From positions 36,428,401-36,492,400 of the forward strand of contig JASFXZ010000004.1 in NCBI GenBank assembly GCA_032209605.1: DNA of 64,000 nt. The letters are read 5' to 3'. The notes beneath the pieces were generated by a model, which saw only the letters and a program-made list of their open reading frames with translations, did not search any database and was not told the DNA's origin. Both the position numbers and the translations under genes were made by a program. Positions 48,067-58,619 of the stretch are shown here, piece by piece; positions within the stretch are counted from its first letter, which is position 1, and every line of letters begins with the position of its first letter. The stretch is from Mactromeris polynyma. Taxonomy: Eukaryota; Mollusca; Bivalvia; Venerida; Mactridae.

Positions 48067-48474
48067 TCCTTAGAATGTTTTGACTTTTTTGTACTTGGAC
48101 GGTAACATTCTATTTTTGTTCTCAAAGCGAATTGAAATGCATATCGAAGATCGTTTGCTGTAAAGAAAAATCGAATTATACAGATGGCTCCGCATTCATT
48201 GCCGAGCATGTGTTAGACGTTGTCCCGTTTAAATGTTGATGACAGTGCTGGATCTCAGACATGTGTTAAATATTGAGAAGAATCTGATAAAGGTATCCGA
48301 ATCAACGTAAAAAGTACCAAATTTGTATTTAATGACGTTTAGCCTAATACCTCGGTTTTAACGGAATCGAATTTCCTGAATTTCTTATAAACAGTGTGCG
48401 TTTTATGTGGGTGATTGTAAGATAATTGTTAGGTTTGGTGCACCCTTTAACCAAGTTTAAACCCCAGTGATGTT
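48067..48474. other. No supported feature
   Basis: AT-rich spacer; nothing recognised. Confidence 0.35.
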
Positions 48475-48625
48475 TGGTTTTGCCACTGATCGTTCCAAGT
48501 CTGTTCTCATATGTGTATCCATTATTGAAGGCTGTGTCTTGTACATTGTGTAATTATGTAGTTGTGTGTATGTATTTCTGTGTATCCTTACGCTTTTGGG
48601 AAGCCTGTGTTCATTATATACTCAG
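48475..48625 (+). mobile_element. Element A-related fragment (variant 5' part)
   Basis: CACTGATCGTTCCAAGTCTG resembles the element A head (CTGACAGTTCCAAGGCTG). The following TGTATTTCTGTGTATCCTTA and CGCTTTTGGGAAG match the variant body seen at 50450-50620 and 58620-58700. Confidence 0.5.
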
Positions 48626-49586
48626 TACATTTAGAAACGCACATTTCTGTAGGTGAGACTTGTTTTTTAAACATCATTTCATTGTGTTGTACGACTCGTT
48701 TTGATATGAAAATGCCCGTTGATTGAAAGGAAATTTAGCGTTCATCCTTGTGTAAAATGAAATACATGTAATATCATGTCAAGTTCTTATCTTGCATCCC
48801 CAGGTAAGTTCATGAAATTGTAGAAAATCTTACATTTTGCGTTTTTAAATGTACTTACTGTATACATGTGACCTTTCCTGTTCTAATTATTTCATTTTAT
48901 CCCAAAGTCATCCCGTTCCCTCGCTGAACCGTGACAGAGTCAATAAGCTCTGATTTGACAGCACCGTCTTTAAAACTGTGTCATCTAGCGCCCCTGGTGT
49001 ACTATTGGTTACAGCGACTTTACGTTGTGCTGGATAAAAAGACGAATCGTCTCTTTAATTGATATCTTGCCGAAAGAAGGAGATGTCTATCGCACACATT
49101 GTGAATGAATTTGCATTCCGTATCATTAGCACTTCAAAGACTGCAACCACATTTAACACATCATTAACCTTTGAGATGTAGTAAATTTCTGGAGGGTGAA
49201 ATTGATATTCATGATAACAAGCCCCAACGTATTACTTGTACCGATACAATTTGAATATTGACGTCATGTTGTATAATTTATGAATGCAGAAGTTACACAT
49301 TTTTTGCAAATCTAATTCCTGTTAACATGTCTTAGAATATATTAATACCCATTTAACGTAATGAGTTTAGTCGTCCACGTTTTGATAGATTATATAATCT
49401 AAGCAACTGCGATCTGTCTAAAACACTGCTTTGGAAAACAAAGTATTTTCTAATTATAGAGAGCGAATAGTGCAATAACATAGAGGAAGAATAACATCAG
49501 CTCAGTAGATTGGTAGAGCGAGTGAGAGAAAGTTACATCCCTGATGATGTCAATATTCTCCGTAATTAGTTAACTTAAAATTTATC
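48626..49586. other. No supported feature
   Basis: AT-rich sequence; AGCTCAGTAGATTGGTAGAGCG at 49499-49520 is a weak box A-like tRNA relic. Confidence 0.35.
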
Positions 49587-49590
49587 TTAA

Positions 49591-49698
49591 CTCTATATTA
49601 ATTAATATTTCGCCTAAAAGGCTTTATCAGAATCATGAAACTTTTTGTCAGAATTTTTGATAAAGCCATTTTAAGGCGAAATATTGATTAATAAAGAG
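49591..49698. mobile_element. TTAA-flanked hairpin MITE
   Basis: The 108-bp element is almost wholly a stem. CTCTATATTAATTAATATTT plus CGCC pairs with GGCGAAATATTGATTAATAA plus AGAG, followed by GGCTTTATC/GATAAAGCC and a ~24-base loop. TTAA lies at both boundaries (49587-49590 and 49699-49702). TTAA duplications are typical of piggyBac and Kolobok families; with no coding sequence the superfamily is open. Confidence 0.82.
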
Positions 49699-49702
49699 TT
49701 AA

Positions 49703-50144
49703 AACAGACTGCACATTATTTGTCCCTACTATAGACTTTTATCTGAGATTAAGATTCATCGTGGAAAGACTTTCAACTTCCACCCCAAATTCATGTGGGA
49801 CAGTTGAAAGTTGCTTGTGAAGTTGAAGATACTTCTATGGATAGAGATGACGGCAGTCGGTCTGGATGCCGAACACATGGAGTGGTGTTTTCAATGAGTA
49901 TTGATGATGACTACATTAATGATTGTGTATTCACCTTATTTTGATATGTTAGAAACTGTTGTAACAAGGACGTGTAGAATACCCTGATATCCAGAAAAGC
50001 AGTATGGTCACCTAGCCGCTGTGTTGAACTGACATCAAGCTTTGAATGTTTGAATGCTGTCAAGTGGGGTTTTCTTATATACACTGTTCGTTTGGTTTAG
50101 GTGCCGGGTGGATGAGTGTGACCTGGTCGGGTACACCTTTAAAC
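49703..50144. other. No supported feature
   Basis: Includes a short imperfect inverted pair around 49775-49815 (TTTCAACTTCCACCCC / GTGGGACAGTTGAAAG); otherwise nothing recognised. Confidence 0.35.
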
Positions 50145-50147
50145 CAG

Positions 50148-50435
50148 TCATGCGCTCAGTTACGACTAACAATTGCGAATGTTACGATACTGCCCAGCGT
50201 TCAGTAAACGTATTTTCGGCTCACGTTTCGAAACGTTTTGCAGTTTGGTTCCAATGTGATACAGTGCACTGGGCAAGGGATACAATACAAAACGTTCGCG
50301 ACTGTTAGCCGTAACTGAACGCAGTGCTGGTTTGTTTTGTATCCCTGACCCACCGTATCACATTCACTGCACACGGGGAACCAAATTGGAAACGTTACCA
50401 AACGGTAGTCGCAAACACGTTTACTGAACGCAATT
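50148..50435. mobile_element. Family M MITE interrupted by another family M MITE
   Basis: Outer element ends are TCATGCGCTCAGTTACG and CGTTTACTGAACGCAATT, flanked by CAG at 50145-50147 and 50436-50438. The interior after the insertion (TTTTGTATCCCTGACCCACC, GGGGAACCAAATTGGAAACG) matches the 32637 element. Removing the 134-bp insert and its 3-bp duplication leaves ~151 bp, close to the 140-bp full-length copy. Confidence 0.85.
50193..50326. mobile_element. Inner family M MITE with CTG target duplication
   Basis: Begins CCCAGCGTTCAGTAAACG and ends CGTAACTGAACGCAGTG, flanked by CTG at 50190-50192 and 50327-50329. Interior GTTTTGCAGTTTGGTTCC and GGGCAAGGGATACAATAC match family M in reverse orientation relative to the outer copy. 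It inserted after the outer element. Confidence 0.87.
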
Positions 50436-50449
50436 CAGTGGTGTTTTCT

Positions 50450-50625
50450 CACTGACCGTACCGAGGCTGTTTGTTCACTCATTAAGTGTGTTTGTGTGTT
50501 GTTATTTTGCCGTTGTAGTTGTTTTACATTTATATTTTTATTTGTTCATGTTGCCTTATGCTTTTGGGTGGATGTGCACTTTGTTTAGGGTATTTCCTCG
50601 TCGACTTTTTTATCATATTTGTGAA
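50450..50625 (+). mobile_element. Element A-related variant fragment
   Basis: Head CACTGACCGTACCGAGGCTG followed by TTTATTTGTTCATGTTGCCT, TATGCTTTTGGGTGGATGTG and GGGTATTTCCTCGTCGAC. The body matches 58620-58700 and 48560-48600, defining a variant of element A with a different middle. Confidence 0.55.
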
Positions 50626-50969
50626 AACTAAACAACAACAGTAACACGAAATAAACATGTTTGTTAAGTATTAAACAGTGTGGAAATACTCCGTATAACT
50701 GTACTGTTTTATAACGCAGATGCTTAATCATTGTTCCTGATTGTATCTTTTATATTTTACGACCCTCTATCAGTTAAGTAAATGTAAGTAACTTTAACTC
50801 TATAATTAATGTTTCGTTTAGTGGGGAATAAGAGTTAGTCTCACACTTCACGGGTTTTGTCGTGGTATTTAAATATTTGGTGCTAAGAGAATTATTCTGT
50901 GGCGTTAGTAAGTCCGATTTGATCAACCTAAGCTGTAATTCGCTGAATGTTAATTATTTTTAGTTTTTT

Positions 50970-51140
50970 TAGATGTATGTTAAATCCCCCCCCCCCCACT
51001 GTGCAGTTCTTTTACTTGATTTACCCTGGCGCCTTCTCAAATGCATGGTGTTTTGTGGACTGTTGTTTTCCCGGACGTCTGGAGGTGGTGGCACTCTCTT
51101 GTGTATGTGGCGTTCCCTGTAGCAACGTATTCTCTATTTT
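50970..51140 (+). mobile_element. Interspersed element A, copy 7 (internally deleted)
   Basis: Starts AGATGTATGTTAAAT with a run of ~14 C, then CTGTGCAGTTCTTTTACTTG. It jumps straight to ACCCTGGCGCCTTCTCAAAT, GCATGGTGTTTTGTGGACTG, CCCGGACGTCTGGAGG and GTTCCCTGTAGCAACGTATT. About 200 bp of the family's middle is missing. Confidence 0.8.
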
Positions 51141-52260
51141 ACAATAAACCATTGCAGTAAATGAGTCCATAATAAACATACACATAAGACATCAGCTGAT
51201 CATATAATTATATGTAAATATACGACAACAATCATTGTATCATTGTTACAACATTACAACCACCAACAGAAAGACGTAAATTCGACTCTTTCAATAGACG
51301 CATTGTCAAATTTAGTTTCAAATTGAGCTAATCTAGAACTGTCATACTGTATATGCCTCTCTATTCAAATAGTGGACATACCATTTACTCGCAATGAACC
51401 TGTTAAATGTAGGTGGAAGGTAATGAACACTAGTCATGTCACCGAATCGCTGTATGTTTAGTAACAAAACTATCCATTAACAACACGAAGTAACAAACTC
51501 ATACATTCTAGAAGGGAATGTTCGAAGTTGCTTGCTAAATGTTTGTATGAAGTAAGTCCAGCTATGGACGTCCTCTCTGTATACCGTCGCTGTAAAACTC
51601 AGTCTGCCGAGGACGCATCTGTCAATGCAGATGCCGAACACTGGAAGACGCATATATTCCACCTGATGAATTTGACACACAATATGATTAGTCTATGGTC
51701 GCTTGTCATCCATCTTTGATTGATAAAAGGAAATTGTCTGTAAGTGTTGCTTGTAAAAGAACAACCCAGCACTAGTTGCATATTCAGTCAAGATATTTTG
51801 ATCTAGTGCCCGTTGTATTTAATTAATTTGCTCGTAAAACTGTGTAAGACGGGAAACAACATCAGTAACGAGAAACTAGCAATATATAGTGCAGATATTG
51901 TATTAGAAGTGGATTTCGGTAATGAAATTGGATTGCGATAAATTTACCGCTTATCGAAAGGTTACAAACGTTTTTTTCGGTTAAAGAAAAGTTAATTTAG
52001 TGGTTAATGCTTTGATGGGTCTACACAACACTGATATGCAAAAAGCAAAGCCATGTAAGTACGGCTGCGCCGAACAAGGACAAGGCATGTTCAGCTTTTC
52101 GCGAAAGTTATAAACTGTATGAAAATACTTTAAATCATTTTATAACGTGTATGTTGTTTTCACTGTGCATTCTTTTATATTCTCTCGTACGCCATGTGTG
52201 CATATGTAGTTAAAGATTAGCGACTGAAGCGCTATACTTACTGACTTTTTAGATTAGAAC
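51141..52260. other. No supported feature
   Basis: AT-rich sequence. Overlapping 60-67-codon frames on both strands at 51.48-51.78 kb sit in a locally GC-richer patch, but no domain is recognisable. Confidence 0.35.
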
Positions 52261-52262
52261 TA

Positions 52263-52437
52263 CAGTCTGACTTCGTTCATACGAATTCATCAGGTCCGAA
52301 ATTTTATTTTGAATAAAACATAATTTCGAATAACCCATTTCAATTCGACCTGCCTAAGATACATCGGGACCTGATATTTAATTTGGATTATACCAAGTAT
52401 TTGGATAAAAGATTGTCAAATAAACGAGCTCTGACTG
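52263..52437 (-). mobile_element. pogo-like MITE (family P), copy 2
   Basis: Ends CAGTCTGACTTCGTTCATAC and AAACGAGCTCTGACTG, TA on both sides (52261-52262, 52438-52439), exactly 175 bp. The interior is the reverse complement of the other copies (AATAACCCATTTCAATTCG; GGGACCTGATATTTAATTT). Confidence 0.87.
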
Positions 52438-52688
52438 TATGTCTTCTACCTTGACATTTACTGACTAGTTAATGTGTTTGTGCTTAGAGTATAATAACCT
52501 TGCTGATAATGTGTCGATATGATAGAATTTGTTCTTCCCTTAGATGTGTGGTAATGACATTGGTACGTAGGCGTACTTATGACAAGCTATACCATTACAT
52601 TCATTTTGCCTAACAATATAAAAATACAGTCGTTACACAAAAGGATTTCGAAGCTAAGAGTTCGCCTGAATTCAAGAAGCAATGTATA
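52438..52688. other. Spacer between two MITEs
   Basis: No recognised features. Confidence 0.35.
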
Positions 52689-52690
52689 TA

Positions 52691-52858
52691 CAGTCGGATA
52701 TTCGACAACCTTCTATCCGAATACTTGGTATCATTCGAAATAAATACCAGGTCCCAATATATGTCAGGCACTTCGATTTGAAATGGGCTATTGGAAACCA
52801 TGTATAATTCGAGAAAACAAATCGGTCCAAATGAATTCGAATTAACCAGGTCCGACTG
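52691..52858 (+). mobile_element. pogo-like MITE (family P), copy 3
   Basis: Starts CAGTCGGATATTCGACAACC and ends ATTAACCAGGTCCGACTG, TA on both sides (52689-52690, 52859-52860), 168 bp. Lies 250 bp from copy 2 in the opposite orientation. A 121-codon minus-strand frame overlapping it is a chance frame through the element. Confidence 0.87.
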
Positions 52859-52860
52859 TA

Positions 52861-54079
52861 TTTGTCATTTTTTCCAAATGACCTTATCTCTGTGTTTTCG
52901 TTCTTCGTGTGATATTTCGTAATGATTGTATGATGAAATATGTAGCAATATTCAAACTGTTGAATGTTAGATAGCATCCGATTCAACAAAGTTATCCGTT
53001 GGCGTTGAAAGAATGCGTTAGTTCTAGTTGGAAGCATGAGAAACTTGGTCGGTGTTAAAATTGTGATAAATATTTACGGTATATTACGCGCAGTCGGTGG
53101 AAAAAAATGACAATAAACTAACATTGCAAATTCAATGAGGTCGCTTAAACTACATTTACATGCTTCAACATTATGTAGAAAGTATCAATTTGAAACCAAA
53201 AAAGTTGAAATTATGGTAAATACAAGTTTAAGCATGAAAACACCATTAACGTACAACTATAAAAGAACCAGAAAGTAGCGCAAAATGACAACAGGAGACA
53301 TATGGGAGAACTAACTGTTATGTCGTCTCCCCATTACATCAAATAACTCGTTACATAGCACTCAATATAATAGGACTTTCCTTACAAACACAAGAGTATA
53401 CGTAGAGGTTTTGGAAGGTTTTTGATTTCTCACGTAATTTAGAAACCGATAAATACTACTTGATCTTAAATTGAAAGAGGTCTACCCAATTGAATTGTAC
53501 AAGATACACATACAACAGAGAGTATTGGGTTTAGAATGTATTTTATCCGAGACCGAACTACACGTTGCAAACTTGACTGTGTCATCATGGCATGTAACGA
53601 TACCTGCAGCTTTGTATTTGAGTTTTGATTGGGCTGGGCTTGTCGATGATAAGGTACAGGTCTACAAGTTTATTTCAATTACGTTCATGAAAACATGAGT
53701 GTGAGAATATTACAGTATGTAGTCTTGAATATACTACATAATATCGGTGAGCATCGCGTGAAAGATTACAAAAGCAACAGAGAAAATAGACACTATCAAT
53801 CCACATAACTTTCTGATGTTACAAAGTTGTGTATATGTTATTATAAGTTTTAAAATAAGGCGGCATCAGTTATCTTATTCTACGATGTTTTGTACTTTGG
53901 TAATATAGTAAAAGACAAGCGTGGTATTTTGAACATTACATTTAACTATAATATTTTGCTTGGAGATGGCAAAGAAACAAACAATTTGAAAAAGCATGTA
54001 ATTAAAAATCAGTCTTTTTCTCACACAAGCGGCAAAACACAACCACACTTTACAAGTGCGTAATAAACAATTGAGACTC
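52861..54079. other. No supported feature
   Basis: A 75-codon plus-strand frame at 53471-53698 has unusually even amino-acid composition but no recognisable domain and no acceptor upstream. The rest is AT-rich. Confidence 0.35.
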
Positions 54080-54420
54080 ATATGTTTTAGATGCATGTTA
54101 GATTCCCCTTTCCTCATGTGGAATTCTTTCACTTGATATAGTATTCATGTTGTTTTCTCCGCGCCCCCCCTTTCGACATACTGTTGCTAGCTCCGTGATG
54201 TATTCCATCCATTAAATCTCCTCCCGTTTGTCCTCTTTAATACTCCTTAATTGTCATAGTCCCCAGACCATTTCTTTCGGCCCCGTTCCCTTGCGTATTT
54301 ACCTTTGCACTTCCTAAATGCCTGGTGTTTTGTGGACTGTAGTGTTCCTGGAGGTGTGTGTGGGGCGGCTTTGTCTAGTGAGTGTGGCGTTACCTGTAAC
54401 ATATGACTGTCTCTTTTGGT
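54080..54420 (+). mobile_element. Interspersed element A, copy 8 (lacks 5' head)
   Basis: TTTTAGATGCATGTTAGATT, CTTGATATAGTATTCATG, TTTCGACATACTGTTGCTAG, TATTCCATCCATTAAATC, TTTGCACTTCCTAAATGCCT, GTGTTTTGTGGACTGTAG and GTGTGGCGTTACCTGTAACA follow family order. The ~40-bp head is absent. Confidence 0.82.
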
Positions 54421-54568
54421 ACGTAAAAAGGCGACTTGAATATGCGATTGTGTTAATGTTCCTACTTTTCTAGAAGTGACCAACTTTTAATGCGGAACCT
54501 ATCAACCTGGATACTAGGATTTTACTCCCTCGTTCTTGATTTCTCATGCGTATTTTTCTACTTTTCAG

Positions 54569-54656
54569 GACTGAGTCGCACGCAGGTGATCGTAATAGCA
54601 ACATGTTCAGCTGTAATAGGGACGTTTTTCATAATAGCTGGGGCCATGAGAGTTCA
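54569..54656 (+). CDS. Candidate internal exon encoding a transmembrane helix
   Basis: A pyrimidine-rich tract ending TTTTTCTACTTTTCAG immediately precedes 54569, and A|GTAAGTAC, a near-ideal 5' splice site, follows 54656. The 88 bp between read in one open phase (two bases, 28 codons, two bases) as a short polar lead (LSRTQ), the strongly hydrophobic VIVIATCSAVIGTFFIIAGA, then basic MRV. That is a single-pass membrane anchor with a positive cytoplasmic-side stop. A second acceptor (GCTTTTCAG at 54801-54809) follows. In the matching phase it reads NEVTVTRVKAHCTGM then TGA at 54856-54858, which could be a short terminal exon. Alternatively the segment is the end of a 56-codon frame starting ATG at 54490 and stopping TAA at 54658-54660. 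I do not recognise the protein. This is the only stretch in the window that looks like host coding sequence. Confidence 0.42.
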
Positions 54657-54809
54657 GTAAGTACACTTTTAATATTAGCCTTTAATATTTTGAAATTTGA
54701 CGCAACGTGTTGATACTGCACTGTAGCAGATATTTTCACATGAGATATGTTCATATATATGTGTTACTTCTGCCTGCACAGTTTACCGTGAATAATTACA
54801 GCTTTTCAG

Positions 54810-54858
54810 GAACGAAGTCACGGTTACTCGTGTAAAAGCACATTGTACAGGAATGTGA
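54810..54858 (+). CDS. Possible short terminal exon after the TM exon
   Basis: Follows acceptor TTACAGCTTTTCAG. The first base completes the CA left by the preceding exon, then 15 codons and TGA. The implied intron is 153 bp, GT-AG. Support is only splice-site quality and phase agreement; chance is quite possible. Confidence 0.25.
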
Positions 54859-56344
54859 TAACGATGTACTGTGAAGAAATGTAAGGTCAATATGACATTG
54901 CAGACTGGTTGTTTTTTTCTTTAATGATACCATGGTTTAAATGCAAGATATTGTAATCATTTAGGAATAAGGCCACATTTTAACTGCAAACTATTGAATG
55001 TCACACGGTTAGCCATGAAGAGTTGAAAAGTGACTTTGCAATTGAGAAGTGTAGGTGTTGAATAACTGTATGTATGTACGGTACAGAGAGGTGAGGTTTT
55101 CATTCCTATCGGTGCCTAGAGTAATTTAGCCATTTTTCTACCAATTGTGTTCGATCTTGTGTACATGAGACTCAAATTAAAAAAATCATTTTTTACTTTA
55201 AAACATGTTTAAAACAGGAAATGACACTGAAACTTATTGTACAAAGTAAATATTTGGTTTTAAAATTTGTATTATACGAGATGTACTGATATTTACGACT
55301 AAAGTGTATGGTTAACGTTAATACATTATAATACTTACTTGACGTAATTTGTTACATATTATATAGCACGAAACAGTGATGGAAATTGATGACTGAAGAA
55401 AGCAATTTATACAGCATTCACACATACTATGAAACTTTTCCAGACCAGAGAAATCTATGTAACCAGACCATAACTGTTCAATTATAGAACTGTCTCTGAA
55501 GATATTATTGACACTATTATCCAATAAGTTCGCGTATTTTTTCTGATACTTTGAAGTGATGGTGTTGTTGTTGTATTATAAACCACATCAGATCGATGTT
55601 CATATTTCCTTGTTAGAAAAAGTTACGGCAATCCCTTGAGAATATTAGAATATCTGAATTCAACGCGAATCATTCAACTAGATGATGAACGAGATGGTAT
55701 GCTGGAACCAAAGTCTATGGTCTTATAAACTTAATGTGGTGTTTGTATTATGCCGCAACATGTGACTTGGGACACAACACATGAACTCCAAAACGCCAAG
55801 TCTGACAATACGTTTGTTAAAGTCCTTACATGAGCCACATCTTTGTCTTTAATGAACGTTTGACGCCTTATTACAATAGTTGAAATATACCAATGTAATG
55901 TTATATGCAGTATAATAATATTGTTATCGATGTATAAGCAAAACCTTTTATTAGCCATCTCCTTCCCTGCACCTGTTGGTCATGATATATACTCATATGA
56001 ATAATGATAGCATGTGTCGCATCGACAACCACTTTACTCACGGAGTTTTTATGATAACCGAATGTGACCATGATGATAGAGTTAAATGCATTGTTTGCAA
56101 AATATCTAACAGGGTTTACAACAGTATGTTCTGCTGATAATACTTTGTGTCTATTTATTGAGCGTTCTTGCTGTTGCTTCAACATATATATCAAATATAC
56201 ATCACCATTCTTCAATTACCTACAGCGCCCTACAAATTATGTCATTATAATAAGACTTCCATGATGTACTACGAGTGCATTCTGTTTTTCTCGAGCAAAT
56301 AGTTCGACAGCCATTTTTATTATTTCTGTCATCCAGCTTTTATT
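54859..56344. other. No supported feature
   Basis: AT-rich sequence; a 104-codon minus-strand frame at 55901-56215 has no recognised domain. Confidence 0.35.
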
Positions 56345-56440
56345 AACCATATTTATCCGAATATTCGAATAGTGAAACAGGAGTCGAATATTCGGAGTAA
56401 TGAAAGAATATTCGAATAGCAGTTGACATCCCTACTATAT
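56345..56440 (-). mobile_element. hAT-type MITE end, fragment
   Basis: On the minus strand it begins GTAGGGATGTCAACTGCTAT and continues with repeated CGAATATTC blocks. This matches the terminal region of widespread AGGGATGTCAAC-type elements. The opposite terminus was not found. Confidence 0.45.
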
Positions 56441-56597
56441 ATATTTATTAGCCGTGTTGAGTATCTAAGTCTGAACCTCAATTAACTTAAGGCAGGAATT
56501 AAGTGTTTTACTCATAATTTGTGTTTTCCCAGTGGTCATTTTGCTTTTGTAATGCTTACATGTATTTATATATGTGTTCATGTATCCTTGTGCTTTT
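56441..56597 (+). mobile_element. Element A-variant-like fragment leading into array
   Basis: GTATTTATATATGTGTTCAT followed by GTATCCTTGTGCTTTTTGTG resembles the variant body at 50540-50580 and 58640-58670. The 17-bp array begins directly after it and may have arisen from its last bases. Confidence 0.4.
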
Positions 56598-57037
56598 TGT
56601 GTGACTGTGATATTTGTGTGACTGTGATATTTGTGTGACTGTGATGTTTGTGTGACTGTGATATTTGTGTGACTGTGATGTTTGTGTCACTGTGATATTT
56701 GTGTGACTGTGATATTTGAGTGACTATGATATTTGTGTCTGTGATATTTGTGTGACTGGGATATTTGTGTGACTGGGATATTTGTGTGACTGTGATATTT
56801 GTGTGACTGTGATATTTGTGTGACTGTGATGTTTGTGTGACTGTGATATTTGAGTGACTGTGATATTTGAGTGACTATGATATTTGTGTCTGTGATATTT
56901 GTGTGACTGGGATATTTGTGTGACTGGGATATTTGTGTGACTGTGATATTTGTGTGACTGTGATATTTGTGTGACTGTGATATTTGTGTGACTGTGATAT
57001 TTATGTCACTGTGATATTTGTGTGACTGTGATATTTG
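56598..57037. repeat. 17-bp tandem repeat, about 26 copies
   Basis: The unit is GTGACTGTGATATTTGT. A ~150-bp block containing the marker order GAGTGACTATGATATTTG, TGTCTGTGATATTT (one short unit), then two GGGATATTT units occurs twice (around 56720 and 56871). The array therefore grew by block duplication as well as single-unit slippage. Confidence 0.93.
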
Positions 57038-58609
57038 TATTTGAGATTTCCTGCTATTCTTCGTTCTTTTTTCCAGTCAATAATAAAGTGTAGCGTTCAT
57101 TTGAGCAACCCGACATAAGGACACTGTTTTATTTTAACAAGACGTTAATATGATTTACACTTTAAACGATTGACCGAGTGTTGAATAACCAGTTGTAGTG
57201 TTACACAACGATTAGAGAGGCAGTATCATCCATTAATTGTAGCTTTTCTTGTATTAATATACTTGAAAAGAAATTGTTTGTCGATTGCTTTTTATTTTAA
57301 ATTTGATAAAGAACATTCAATCATTGTAATGCGTTTCATTAAAATTGGTTCTATAATGGAATTACGTGGTTCTATTATTTTGTCATTTACGACAAACGTA
57401 ATTAATTCTGACGGCAAAATTGTAAAATTGTGACATATCAATGTTTCTATTAAACCTGGCAGAAGAAATGCTGTTTAATTTAAAAATCCTATCTCAGACC
57501 AACTCCGAACTCGGGAATTACTGACGTAGTATTCATTACAACTAGAATTTGTGTTTAGTGATTTTCGGTGGCCCAATGGTATCCTGTGATCTTGGTATTA
57601 TAATATTGGGAGTTGTCCGCGTGGATTTTCGAATTTACGTACAGGGGCCTTGATTCCTATAAAAAAATCGAAAAAATAAATGGCCAAAACTGCAATTAGA
57701 AGCTTAATGTATGTTCTTGATGTTATTGTAAGCATACTCATCGGAACAAAATGTACACCAAAACGCATATATGACGATTAAGCTACAAAGCTGTTTCCGG
57801 GGGACCATGCCCCTTGACCCTCATAAAACTAGTGTACATAAATAACTGCATTAATACGGGCGTAGAACAAACATGTCTTAATCAGTATATCGAGGTGTTG
57901 GTGCCTGAACCAGCTATCTCCATATTAATTTATGAAGGAGGTGGTAGATTCTGGCGCTAACCCCTCGATATGTACACATTATAACTAATGTATATGGCTC
58001 CCTTATTTCATCGTCTTCAACAATAATATTTTGTTTAATTTTATCAAATTCCCCAAATAATTCAATTTAGTTTTCATTATCAGATCTTTCATCCGGCTTT
58101 ATTCGTTCTAACAGGATTGTTACGAATATTGAATCATTGAACTAATTTGTATTATGAGTATAATCAAGACAATGTCTTCGTTGAAGTGAATTTTATGAAG
58201 AAATGACAATCACACTATTACTCGAAATAACAGAATAAAGAAAACTTCTTTTCGCGGCCTCTGTCTGAATTTGATTTCGTGTTTGTATCGAAACACGATA
58301 ATAAAAATTCAACAAAGGGCCAACATGCCAACGTAAAGAATGGGTTTACCACCTTGTAATGATCAGAGGCAAACCCGTCTATGGGGAATTTAACTGGGTC
58401 TACGGCTGTACCTGACCCCATACTTATCCTACCTTCCACCAAATGAAAAGAACATTGTTATATTAAGAATATAACAGCGGAAAGTGACTTTTAAGTCACC
58501 CAAGTTCATTTGGCTCCGTCTACAAAATACACAGGTTGCCACGTATACTGAATATCTGTTGATCAGCAGATTCTAACATAATCCATCCTAAATGTTTGTC
58601 TTAAAACCT
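57038..58609. other. Unassigned; one GC-richer repeat-like patch
   Basis: 57785-57850 (GCTGTTTCCGGGGGACCATG, CCCCTTGACCCTCATAAAAC) resembles a phrase common in bivalve interspersed repeats, but borders cannot be set. No coding signal otherwise. Confidence 0.35.
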
Positions 58610-58619
58610 TTTTACTTTT

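Noticed and set aside
52672..53037. 121-codon minus-strand frame
   Set aside because: Runs across a pogo-like MITE; the shared element sequence explains half of it.
53471..53698. Coding exon upstream of the TM exon
   Set aside because: No convincing acceptor before it and a weak donor (AAGGTACAG) inside; not enough to join it to 54569.
55901..56215. 104-codon minus-strand frame
   Set aside because: No recognisable domain; opposed by an overlapping frame on the other strand.
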